From: Pelargonium cotyledonis | Taxonomy: Eukaryota > Streptophyta > Magnoliopsida > Geraniales > Geraniaceae | Assembly: GCA_036897625.1 (NCBI GenBank) | Contig: JAYMTA010000749.1 | Coordinates: 1-24,634, forward strand | Length of the DNA stretch: 24,634 nucleotides | Reading direction: 5' to 3' | Part shown: piece by piece, positions 1-8,869 of the stretch | Numbering within the stretch: position 1 is the first letter of the stretch | Layout of the letters: each line of letters begins with the position of its first letter | The notes under the pieces: model-generated | Database searches by the model: none | Seen by the model: the letters and a program-made list of their open reading frames with translations, nothing else | What the model was told of the DNA's origin: nothing | Program-made: the position numbers and the translations under genes

Positions 1-39
1 TCACTTCTATTTTTTTAATTTTGAATTAAAGAGTGAAGT

Positions 40-41
<2 letters not shown>

Positions 42-80
<39 letters not shown>
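42..80. repeat. (AG)n microsatellite
   Basis: An uninterrupted AG dinucleotide tract of about 19 units. GA/CT tracts are common in plant promoters and 5' leaders. Here it sits beside promoter-like motifs, but no start codon that I can link to a known gene follows. Confidence 0.95.
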
Positions 81-83
<3 letters not shown>

Positions 84-170
84 GCAACGCTTGGGTTTTT
101 GCTTTTTGGCTTTTCATGGACGTTACCAGGTACCAGAAGGAAAAAAGGACAGCGTGGCTTCTGGGAGGAT

Positions 171-284
171 GCTACGTGGCGGAAGAATGTGGAGTATGGC
201 GACACGTGTACTGGGTTGGTTCTTGTGGGCGTGAAACTGGAGGCGTGACAGAAACGCGCCATTCAGTCACACTTTTGGCGGGAA
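171..284. promoter_or_regulatory. Promoter-like motif cluster (G-box, ACGT core, E2F-like)
   Basis: Three recognisable plant cis-motifs lie within about 115 bases. They are an ACGT core in TACGTGGC near 173-180, a perfect G-box CACGTG at 203-208, and TTTTGGCGGGAA at 273-284, which matches the E2F/DP consensus. A second GC-rich GAAACGCGCC stretch at 251-260 resembles an E2F half site. No gene downstream on either strand inside the window clearly uses it. It could be the promoter of a gene lying left of the window on the minus strand. This rests on motif matching alone. Confidence 0.3.
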
Positions 285-639
285 CACATGCACCTATTGC
301 TTTTATCAACCGTCAAGTCATGTCCTCAAAGCGAAAAGTTAGTTAGGCTATTGTTTTCAGTTTTAATTATAATGCAAGCGATTTTAATTATTTTTAGCCT
401 GAACAAATTCACATAATCGAGCAATTTTCATTAATTTACTGCATTCAAATTTGAAGTTGAGATTAGAGTTTGTACTCTGATTATGAGTAAAAACACATAC
501 CCCATCAGTTTTCTCATCAAAATTCAAGGAATTTTTGGCCTCATAAGCATATTTGATAAAATATTTGGGTTGGAACATCTGATATCTTGGAGTCATTACA
601 CTTTAGTTTCGAGTCAAAGACAGGGTCCAAGCCAAGGTA

Positions 640-1500
640 AGTTTTGTGAATGTGTTGACTATGCTCCAACTCTTGTTGAGATCTGCACAGTGTAACGAAC
701 CGTTAATTTGAGTCCCGAGTGTGTGCGCAGGAAACAACTTTTGGTGCGAGAATGAGATCTCCACGCACAAACACTTTATGTAATTGAAAGTTGAATTAGA
801 TCTTTGCAATTCGTTTTAAAAGTGAAAAGCACGAAAAACACTTGAAGATTGCAAAGAACACTTATGATAGAGTTTTTGGTTTTTGATAGCTAGGTGCTCA
901 AATGATAAAAGTTATGACTTTTTTTCCTGGAAGCCTTGAGGCCCTATTTATAGCTTTTGGATTTATCCGCCACTGAACGACCTTTGGCTGACGGACGGTG
1001 GGCGACGGCTCGCAGGTGCTCAGTCTTCTCTCACGTCTCTATTCTGTTGGATATGTACACCAACAGGGCTTAGAGAATTCTTGGATGGAGATGAGGCGCC
1101 TGGAGGGAGTCTTTCTCTTTTGAGGGAAGGTATTATGTTTCTTAGAGTCAAATGTGGGGGCATCATTAGGTGATTGTAGCCGAGGATGAGCGAGGTTTGT
1201 TATAACTGATGCACGAGGGCATGAAGCAATGGGTGTCGCTTGGCAAAGCGAACCACTCGAATGGAGTAAGCCGCACGAGCATGGTTAGCTGCACCGATGA
1301 GAGGGCACTTCGTGAACGGATGCTTGTGCGTGACAAAAATGGATGGATGGGCTTGTGTGGGATGGACGACACAGACAAATGCGGAGGCGCGGACAGAAGG
1401 CAGATGGATGTGGAGGCGTAGCCGCACGGGCAACCTAGTTGCACGGACGACCTAGCCGCGTGAGGTGTTGCCATGGGAACTCGAGTTGATTTTTCTCGGG
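640..1500 (-). mobile_element. Possible LTR-like retroelement fragment, minus strand
   Basis: Read on the minus strand, the segment has a GC-richer block at about 1170-1480 with a degenerate 17-base tandem motif (1421-1437, 1438-1454 and the start of a third copy at 1455). A good TATA box, CTATAAATAGGG, follows at 942-953 (complement), and then about 300 bases of untranslated-looking sequence. That order (motif-repeated U3, TATA, leader) is what a plant LTR looks like. I could not find matching ends, a primer-binding site, a polypurine tract or a second LTR, so the boundaries are approximate. Ordinary intergenic DNA with a chance TATA box remains possible. Confidence 0.3.
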
Positions 1501-1900
1501 TCTCTTTCAGGTCTTCGGGCTTCTCCGACCAAATTTTAGCTTTTCTTTTAACCGACTGAGCGAGCCACGTGTCACTCCATTATTGGCTGATTTAATCTTA
1601 ATTTTTTATAATGAATCAAGAATCAATATTTTTTCTTCTTAAATTGAAGCCACGAATATTGCTCATTGCCGATACTCTACATGGCGCTATCTTAAGCTCC
1701 TCGTGCTCAAAGTAAATTTCTCTAAATACGAAAACCTCCCGTAACATTAACTTTTATTCATAAAATCACGAATTTGATACGTTTTATATAAACAATTGGA
1801 GTTGATTGTATCTCTGAATGCATCACATAATGGTTGGGGACAACATCACACTGTGATATGTGCAAAGCAACCTATCAGTCATTTGGGAATTGGGACACTT
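1500..1900. other. Gene-free stretch
   Basis: AT-rich sequence with no coding signal. The one notable motif is a strong ABRE/G-box, GCCACGTGTC, at 1564-1573, roughly 950 bases upstream of the first glycosyltransferase start codon. Confidence 0.5.
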
Positions 1901-1904
1901 TTTG

Positions 1905-2531
1905 TTTTTCTATTTAATACATGCACACAGAGTGGTCCATTTCGTTACCAAGATGACTATTCAACTCAAAAATGAAGAACACAAACAGAGTCGAAAATCA
2001 CAGAGCTGGTGACTGAACACACCAAGCCTTCCTCGGAGATTATTGGTGGCTCAAGAATCAACAAAAACAACCCTTTCATTATCAAATTCTGCGGTCAATC
2101 CAGGTTTGATCCACTACTTTTCCTCTATAATATTATTGAGCTTATAGCCTTTTGCTTCATAATTGTGTATTGCTTCTTCTTCCAAATCATCAAGAAACCA
2201 TCTTCTTCTTCATCCATCACCTGTGGCTCTGAACTAATGCATGTATTTTTGTTTCTTGTTTTTGGTTCTCTAGATTCCATATTGTGCTACGTGTTGCTTC
2301 ATGAGTACGTGTGATCCTGCTTTGGACGGTGCTCTGTTCTCTTCTGATTCCGTTTCATTGATATCATCAAAATTAAATAAATGGAAGTGTGTGCTCTGAA
2401 TCAATCTGACTCCAATTAAATCCAATGTTTCCCAATCAACATCCCTCAACATTTATAGCATTGGCCAGGTCTTAGATGTAACCAAAATTACATAGTTGGT
2501 ATCGATTTTTCTGCTGCAGAATTCAAAAATT
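1905..2531 (+). promoter_or_regulatory. Putative promoter and 5' leader of first GT47 gene
   Basis: A weak TATA-like CTATTTAATA lies near 1910-1919, followed by a purine-rich, leader-like stretch. A plausible untranslated exon could end at CCAG/GTTTGA (donor at 2104) and join an acceptor CTGCAG at 2514-2519, giving a leader intron just before the ATG at 2532. The 101-codon open frame at 2009-2314 begins with GTG and runs through this presumed leader and intron, so I do not regard it as a protein. All of this is inferred from motifs. Confidence 0.3.
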
Positions 2532-4274
2532 ATGTGCAGACAATACAGGAGTGTGTTTCTCTTTGCAGTAGCATCCATTTCTGCAGTCTCTGTGGCTTTT
2601 CTTGCAAACACCTACTCCACATTGTATTGGCCGTGGACTTCAGTTCTTGCTTCTTCTTCTTCTTCATCATCATATCACCAAGTTTGTGCATTTCATTTCA
2701 ACATATAGAACAAGACATCTTCAGATTATTTGTCCAAAAAAACATCATTGACCTTTGTCTGTGTTGTGTGAATTGTGATTATGCAGATTCCTACATTCTG
2801 GGGCAATATGGACAAGACTGAAGCAGGTCTTGCCGGCGCGAGAGCTTTGATACAAGAAGCCATATCGAACCCGAATCTCTCATTGCATCGAAAAGATTCT
2901 CAGGATAGTTACATCCCTCAAGGACCCGTTTACAAGAACCCCAAAGCCTTTCTCCGGTACTGATTCAACTCGAGGCTCGAACACGCCTTAAATTGTTTGG
3001 CTCAATGGTTGTTGGTTTGTTGTTCAATCTTGATCTACATGCAGGAGCTACCAGTTAATGGAAGAGCAATTCAAGATTTATGTGTACGAGGAGGGGGAGC
3101 CTCCCCTGTTCCACAACGGTCCCTGCAAAAACATATACTCCATGGAAGGTTTGTTCATGAGCTTAATGGAGACCGACACCAAGTTCCGGACCCGCAACCC
3201 CGATGAAGCTCACGTCTTCTTCCTCCCCTTCAGCGTCGTCATGATCCTCCATTACCTCTTTGATCCAGTCATACGAGACAAGGCTGTCCTGGAACGCATC
3301 ATCGGAGACTATGTTCGAATCATCTCCCAAAAACACCCCTACTGGAACCGGACCTCCGGTGCCGACCATTTCATGCTCTCTTGTCACGATTGGGTACGAA
3401 ACAAAACATTACAACAGTGGCCGAGCCAGCATAAAAATAGGGTGGACACTTACCTACTGGTGCCCACCCCTAGCTCCGCCTTTAATTACTATAATTTGAT
3501 TGGTTTCTAATCAAAACTAGAGTGGTCACTTGACTAATATGGCCAACCCCTTACTCCGCCTTTAATCATAGCAATTTGATTGGTTTCCGATCAAAACTAC
3601 AGGGGCCGAGGTCAACATGGTACGTCAAGCAACTATACTACATATCGATTCGTGTGCTTTGCAACGCCAACACCTCCGAGTACTTCAACCCGATGAAAGA
3701 CGTGTCGTTCCCGGAGATCAATTTTCCTACCGGTGATATCACGGGGCAGCTCGGGGGGCTGCCGGAGGCGAACAGAACGGTGCTGGCGTTCTTCGCGGGG
3801 GCGGCGCACGGGAAGATCAGGCCGGCGCTGCTGGAGCACTGGAAGGGGAAGGACAGCGACGTGGTGGTGTACGAGGGGAGGACGCCGGAGGGGGTGTCGT
3901 ACGACGAAATGATGAGCCGGAGCAGGTACTGCCTCTGCCCGAGCGGGCACGAGGTGGCGTCTCCGAGGATCGCGGAGGCGATATACAGGGGGTGCGTGCC
4001 GGTGCTGATATCGGAGCACTACGTGGCTCCGTTCAGCGACGTGCTGAGGTGGGAGGCGTTTTCGGTGAGCGTGGCGGTGGCGGAGATTCCGAGGCTGAAG
4101 GAGATATTGTTGGGGGTGTCGGCGGCGGAGTATGGGCGGTTGGCGGCGGGGGTGAGGATGGTGCGGCGGCATTTTCTGGTCAACGATCCACCGCAGAGAT
4201 TCAATGTGTTTCATATGATTCTTCACTCGGTTTGGCTCCGGCGGCTCAATGTACGGTTTAATCACCCTCGTTGA
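2532..4274 (+). CDS. Exostosin-family (GT47) probable glycosyltransferase, copy A
   Basis: The coding exons are 2532-2681, 2787-2956, 3045-3393 and 3603-4274, giving 446 aa with intron phases 0, 2 and 0. Every junction keeps frame with GT-AG introns. The product is a type II Golgi protein: a short basic N-terminus, a hydrophobic anchor at about residues 8-26, a Ser-rich stem at about 40-48, then the exostosin (PF03016) domain at about 113-400. Family blocks seen are FKIYVYEEGEPP (116-127), DEAHVFFLPFSVV, SGADHFMLSCHDWG, LCNANTSE, CLCPSG (333-338) and PRIAEAIYRGCVPV (344-357). It resembles Arabidopsis At5g03795-type 'probable glycosyltransferases', whose sugar donor and acceptor are mostly unproven; plant cell-wall or glycoprotein glycans are likely. 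The ATG at 2532 immediately precedes the anchor; an in-frame TTG at 2496 is not needed. Exon 4 is far more GC-rich than the rest, and intron 3 carries an 80-base tandem duplication. It is the tandem paralogue of 6393-8283. Confidence 0.9.
3441..3600 (+). repeat. 80-bp tandem duplication inside intron 3 of GT47 copy A
   Basis: Positions 3441-3520 and 3521-3600 align without gaps at a period of exactly 80 and match at about 61 of 80 sites by my count. The second unit runs into the acceptor that is used, ACTACAG/GGGCCG. The first unit ends ACTAGAG, a degenerate copy of the same 3' splice region. The duplication explains why this intron (209 bases) is longer than its counterpart in copy B (176). 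Confidence 0.85.
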
Positions 4275-5460
4275 TTTTGATCTAATTTTCTGGATTTAAA
4301 TTGTAAATTTGTTCGGTACGACGTTGTTTAGAGGCATATGATTGGTTGGTGGAACATTTTGATCCTATTTTGTTTTGTTTATTTTTCAGTTAATTAGGAT
4401 GGGTTTAGGATAGAAAAAGAATTAGTACATTCAAATACTTAAAAATTGGATTTTATATGTTATAATTATAATTATCTTTTCCACCTATTTAATTGTTTGA
4501 AGATTTTGAGTAATATCATGGGGCTACTTAAAAAATAACAATGAATAAGATAATGATACACGGAAATTAAATGCCACCTCGACATCTTTGGGCGGGAATT
4601 TGAACGTTTCTCTAGCTTGGAACACTCTCCGATGTGTTTAGGGATAAACCGAGAAATGTCCATTCTTGCTCAAAGAAGCAACCTGCTAAAGGGAGCCTTG
4701 TGATACAGGTCTCGCTTACCTCCAGCCTAGATTGACCAACTCCAATCTGAACTCGCTAAGCCCAAGCCAATCCTCCTCATCCCACTCAACCTAACATGCC
4801 ACGACCCTGAAACAGAAGTCGTGACATCATACCATTCAAGCCTAAGCTTGTTTAGCACAATCAACCTTTCACGTCGTTCCCCTATAGATGTGTTGCAACA
4901 TAGTGCTCTTCTAGCCAAAGCTTGCCAAGTTTAGCCCAAGCTCGCTCAACTCTTTATTTTGAAACTTTTAATTATTCTCACCAAAAGGACCCAATAATCC
5001 TAATTTATGATGCAATTATTTTGGGGATCACATATAAGCACCCTTTTCTTATGTTTAATTCGACAGAATTTAGCTCCCCAATTTACAATCCGAATGAAAA
5101 TATATTTGTTGTTGGATCTAACAAAATGGAAATTGGAAAGCACAAAATTTAGAAGTGCATGCAAAGTAACAGAATGTACGTGACGGTGACGGACCCAAGT
5201 TACGAGTGCATTTCATAGATTCCCAAAGCTTAGTTCCTTAAGACTCCCAATTTGTGACCAAATGTTTTCAACTTGTATTGGAAATTGATGTATTGACCTT
5301 TGCAATTAATGTACATTAGCTAAAGTTCTCGTAACAATTTATATTCTATAGGTTTGAAAATGAGTAATTTGTTCAAAAAAGTTATTTTAAAATGAGTTCT
5401 TTACGGGACGGTGTTGGGGTGGAGGTCTGAAGGAAGACGCGTGTGGCAATATGAAATATA
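4275..5460. other. Intergenic region with possible retroelement remnant
   Basis: No gene is supported. The stretch 4640-4960 is richer in C on the + strand and contains CCACGACC and GTCGTGAC as a near-inverted pair about 4799-4824, a motif style often seen in decayed plant LTR sequences. The assignment is weak. The remaining sequence is AT-rich with no recognisable feature. Confidence 0.3.
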
Positions 5461-5466
5461 GACCCG

Positions 5467-5682
5467 ACTTTGGAGGAAGCCTTAGCTATTAAGGAGGCCA
5501 TTATATGGGTTTTTGATCGAGGATGGTTAGATGCGATAATTGAACCGGATGTTCAAAGAGTAACTAACGCAGTCCAAGTTGAACGGGAAGAGAATTCCAA
5601 TGCATTCGACTTGATTATTTCAGATATTTGCAGATTATTTGTTTATGTTAACCGTTTTGTGAACTGGGTCGCTCATAACTAG
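5467..5682 (+). pseudogene. RNase H-like (RVT_3) retroelement-type fragment
   Basis: One open frame of about 72 codons begins without a proper start and reads EEALAIKEAIIWVFDRGW, then IIEPDVQRVTNAV, then a C-terminal FVNWVAHN before a stop. This is the pattern of the plant reverse-transcriptase-like RNase H domain (PF13456): EAxAxxxAL near the N-terminus, a xxESDxxxV strand and RxxNxxAH near the end. The usual Ser before the catalytic Asp reads Pro here (EPD), and the N-terminal first strand with its catalytic Asp is absent. It is therefore a truncated relic, probably of a LINE-like element or a domesticated RNase H-like gene. No neighbouring reverse transcriptase is visible. Confidence 0.6.
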
Positions 5683-6170
5683 ATAGTCTGAATTTTTGTA
5701 TAGTCTCGTTTCTTGGAATGGGATGGCAGCCCCATATGTGATTATACATGTCTTTGTTGTACATGAAACGGTTTGATGGGTCGAAACACGAAAATTTTGA
5801 AACTACTGAAGGAACAAATTGGATTGAAATACAAAAAAATAGGAACTATTTTGCCTCTTTTACCTTCTTGAATACAATAGAGAAAAACTAATATATATTC
5901 AAAACACACTTGAAAATGAGTACTTATCTTCAACAAATTAATAAACCGATCGAGTCCTAATATAGTTAGCATTCCAACGGATAAACCTTATCCCTGACGA
6001 AACGCAGTATTGAACATCTGGAAAAATTGAAGGTTTCAAGTCAATATATGAGACAATGTTCCATTTCAATCGTGAGTAATGCAAAAGGAAGAAGAAGAAG
6101 ACCAACAACTATATTTTATTTCGAAAGTGAAGTAACGTGAGCTCCAAGCAAGGAGATTCAGATTTGCATG
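5683..6170. other. Gene-free stretch upstream of second GT47 gene
   Basis: AT-rich sequence with no coding frame I trust and no recognisable repeat. The minus-strand open frame at 5742-5972 has no family features. Confidence 0.5.
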
Positions 6171-6177
6171 GCATCAC

Positions 6178-6192
6178 ATAAAATATAAAAAA
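6178..6192 (+). promoter_or_regulatory. TATA-box region of second GT47 gene
   Basis: An ATAAAATATAAAAAA stretch lies about 200 bases upstream of the start codon and is followed by a CA-rich initiator-like segment (CACACTCACTCACACACC). Position and composition fit a core promoter giving a leader of roughly 170-180 bases. Confidence 0.45.
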
Positions 6193-6291
6193 GCGCACAC
6201 TCACTCACACACCTCTTTTTGCTCACACAATTCTTATACTCAAACCTCTGCTACTCTCAAGAATATTTCTTGTTTTCAGCAAAGAATAACT

Positions 6292-6351
6292 ATGTTTCAA
6301 GCAATGAATCTGAAACCGGCACCGATCAGACCAGACCACCTTAATTATTAG
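6292..6351 (+). other. Upstream ORF (19 codons) in leader of GT47 copy B
   Basis: If transcription starts near 6215, the first ATG in the leader (6292) opens a 19-residue frame beginning MFQAMNLK and ending at TAG (6349-6351), 41 bases before the main ATG at 6393. A second minimal ATG-TAG lies at 6365-6370. Such upstream frames usually lower translation of the main frame. I know no conserved peptide with this sequence. Confidence 0.35.
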
Positions 6352-6392
6352 CTAAACACAACAATGTAGCTATCAGTTTTAGCTGTAGAGTT

Positions 6393-8283
6393 TTGGAAAT
6401 GACCCGACCTTCGAGCAAGCCTCCTGTTTCTTCTTCCTCTTCTTCATCTTCGACGTTTTGGTCTTCTACTTCTTTTTTGGTCTCTCTGCTCCTTGCTGTG
6501 CCTCTCATTGTTCTCTCAGTTTTTGTTTCCATCCCACAAGGCCATTCCAATTGGTTCTCTCTTTCTTCTTCTTCTTCTACTACTGAATTGTCACAATTAC
6601 AAGTACCATCAGATTCTTCTGATTTAGTTGTCAATGTAAATACATTATCTTCGAATCGTTAGTTTACAATATGGGTTGTCAGAACAAGTAAAGTTGCAAA
6701 CTGTGACGAAATTTGCGAAAAAAATTATGACTGAAATTTATAGTGACAAAAATTTCTGTCACAGCGATCGTGATCAGTTTTCTTGTAGTGTGTTACTGTA
6801 TCTTCTTTTAAAATCTTTGTGTTGAACCAGATTGATGATCATGCCATTAAAAGATACAGCAGATTGGAGAGGATTGAAGCTACTTTGGCACGAGCCAGGT
6901 CCTCCATTAGAGAAGCTGCTCTAGTTAGAAACTTAACATCAGTTCATGAAGACCCAGATTATGTTCCAAGAGGTCCCATTTATAGAAATGCAAATGCTTT
7001 TCATAGGTATGTAAATTTCCATAATTAAACTCAATTTAATGCTCATGAGTTCATGAATCTAGTTCTTGAATTCTTTTTTGTGCACTGAGCAGGAGCTATC
7101 TTGAAATGGAGAAGGTTTTTAAGATATATGTGTATGAAGAAGGAGAGCCACCAATTTTCCATGACGGTCCGTGCAAGAGCATATACTCTACGGAGGGAAG
7201 GTTCATCCATGAGCTAGAAAAGGGCAATACCTTTAGAACAAGAGACCCTGATGAGGCTCTTGTTTATTTTCTTCCATTTAGTGTTGTCAATCTTGTTGAA
7301 TACCTCTATAAGCATTCTTTGGGCGATCTGAACAGCATTCGGTACACCATTGTCGATTACATCAATGTCATTTCCGAGAAACACCCCTTTTGGAATCGAA
7401 GCATTGGCGCCGATCATTTCATGCTCTCCTGTCATGATTGGGTAATGTGAAGTCCGTTTTCACTTTATATACAAGTTGGACCATTCACATATCAATTTAA
7501 GCTTTTGAGTAGGAGTCAAGTTCAACGTGCTATTAAAGTTTAGTTGGTTTAGGCCTACCTCCCTTCTTGGTCCACAGCGTGGATTTATAACTTATTCTAC
7601 GTTTATTTATGTTGCAGGGGCCGAGAATGTCTTCTTACGTTCCTCCTTTGTTCAAAAAGTCTATCAGAATTTTGTGTAACGCCAACACATCTGAAGGGTT
7701 CAACCCTTCAAAAGACGTGACACTCCCAGAAATCAATCTCGTGACCGGAGAAACAACCGGACTAGTTGGTGGTCCATCCCCGTCTCGCCGGACAACCCTA
7801 GCCTTCTACGCAGGGCGGATGCACGGGCACGTCAGGACGTTGCTAATGGAGGCATGGAAGGGAGACCCAGATGTGCTATTGTATGATGAGTATGTGCCCA
7901 AAGGAATGTCCTATGCCTCAATGTTGAGGAATAGCAAATATTGCTTGTGCCCAAGTGGGTATGAAGTGGCAAGCCCGAGGGTTGTGGAGGCAATTTACAC
8001 AGAGTGTGTGCCTGTGCTCATATCCGATGGCTACGTGCCACCGTTCAGTGATGTGTTGAATTGGAATTCATTTTCGGTGCAAATTCAGTTGAAGGACATA
8101 CCAAATTTGAAGAAGATCTTGATGGGCATAAGCCAAAATCAGTACCTAAGATTGCAGAGGAGAGTGAAACAAGTGCAGAGACATTTTGTGATCAATGGAC
8201 CTCCTAAGAGATTTGATGCGTTTCACATGACTCTTCACTCTTTGTGGCTAAGGAGATTGAATGTCAACATTCATCATCCTTAA
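6393..8283 (+). CDS. Exostosin-family (GT47) probable glycosyltransferase, copy B
   Basis: The coding exons are 6393-6635, 6831-7006, 7093-7441 and 7618-8283, giving 477 aa with phases 0, 2 and 0 exactly as in copy A. Exon 3 is the same length in both (349 bases). A second ATG at 6399 would give 475 aa. The N-terminus is a Ser/Pro-rich cytosolic tail, a membrane anchor at about residues 25-47 and a Ser-rich stem. The exostosin domain spans about 145-430 with FKIYVYEEGEPP, DEALVYFLPFSVV, GADHFMLSCHDWG, LCNANTSE, CLCPSG (365-370) and PRVVEAIYTECVPV (376-389). No lesion is visible, so it should be functional. The role is the same class as copy A: a Golgi inverting glycosyltransferase of unknown substrate. 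The stem and exon 1 differ most between copies, and base composition here is ordinary for the window. Confidence 0.92.
6680..6790 (-). mobile_element. CACTA-type (En/Spm) terminus remnant in intron 1 of copy B
   Basis: The segment ends on the + strand with TTTCTTGTAGTG (6779-6790), the complement of CACTACAAGAAA, which is the classic plant CACTA transposon terminus. Just inside it are several short GTGACGAAATTT and GTGACAAAAATTTCTGTCAC type subterminal motifs. The opposite terminus is not found in the intron, so this is a one-ended relic. It lies wholly within intron 1 and does not disturb the reading frame. Confidence 0.6.
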
Positions 8284-8540
8284 AATACTATGATCATTTT
8301 TCTTCTATGTGAAATAGATTTTTATTTTCTTTCATTTTAGGAGAGATATACGTAATTAGAGAGTAACTTTATTGTTAAATTTAATTAATTTAATCCGACT
8401 TGAGGCTCACAGTTAATAGTTTTCACATTTTACCATATTTTTAATTAGTGAAGATCGAATCCAAGAGTTCTTCCTACCATTCGAATCTTGAGCCACAACT
8501 CATTGGAGTACACAAACTTATATTTTTTTCAATTTTTTAA
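8284..8540. other. 3' flank of GT47 copy B
   Basis: AT-rich 3' untranslated and intergenic sequence. No clear AATAAA signal stands out and no coding frame is present. Confidence 0.4.
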
Positions 8541-8778
8541 GGGTAAATTGGTTGGAGAACTTTTGTACTTGTCAAAATAATTGAAAAAGCACTCGAGTAG
8601 TTTTTACTACAGGTTTGGCCCTTGTTCTTACCTTTTTTAATTATTTGGTCCAGATGACCTGCTACTGCAAGTCACTTACCTCTACGTCAGCAACAATGCC
8701 ACGTCAGCCTCGTGTCCACGTCACCATCCATGTCAGCCAAATAAATTTAATTTAATTTTTTTATTAAAAAAAAGAATT
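8540..8778. repeat. Probable dispersed-repeat sequence with repeated CACGTCA motifs
   Basis: The stretch contains closely spaced CTACGTCAGC, CCACGTCAGC, CCACGTCACC and CATGTCAGCC motifs (about 8680-8740), next to wording such as TTTGGTCC that is typical of decayed plant repeats. It directly abuts the tRNA-like sequence that follows, so the two may form one non-autonomous element. No terminal repeats or duplicated target could be identified. Confidence 0.35.
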
Positions 8779-8861
8779 GTTAGGAGTGGGATTTGAACCC
8801 AAGCCCTCTTGAAAAAATTAGAACTTATGCCTGACACCCTAGGCCACTCAACCAGCTTGAC
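8779..8861 (-). pseudogene. tRNA-Leu-like pseudogene or tRNA-derived SINE head
   Basis: Read on the minus strand, the sequence has the order of a class II tRNA. GGTTGAGTGGCCTAGGG resembles the D-arm and A box, and CAGGCATAAGTTCTAA resembles an anticodon arm with TAA in the loop. A long variable arm follows, then GGGTTCAAATCCC, a perfect B box and T-arm. The overall wording is close to plant tRNA-Leu genes. The 5' and 3' acceptor strands pair at only about 4 of 7 positions, so it is unlikely to make a working tRNA. It may be a dead tRNA gene or the Pol III head of a SINE. Confidence 0.6.
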
Positions 8862-8869
8862 TTACAGTT

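Noticed and set aside
26..346. Open frames across the (AG)n tract on both strands
   Set aside because: They translate the dinucleotide repeat into Arg-Glu or Ser-Leu runs; the remainder has no protein-like features.
2009..2314. A 101-codon frame upstream of GT47 copy A
   Set aside because: It starts at GTG and its hydrophobic second half is AT-rich, intron-like sequence. A leader exon plus intron explains it better.
3633..4265. A 210-codon minus-strand open frame opposite GT47 copy A exon 4
   Set aside because: It is a by-product of the very high third-position GC of the sense exon. It is rich in His, Pro and Arg, has no family features, and overlaps a well-supported exon.
6341..6634. A 97-codon minus-strand frame opposite GT47 copy B exon 1
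   Set aside because: It is the Glu-rich shadow of the Ser-coding TCT/TTC repeats in the real exon.
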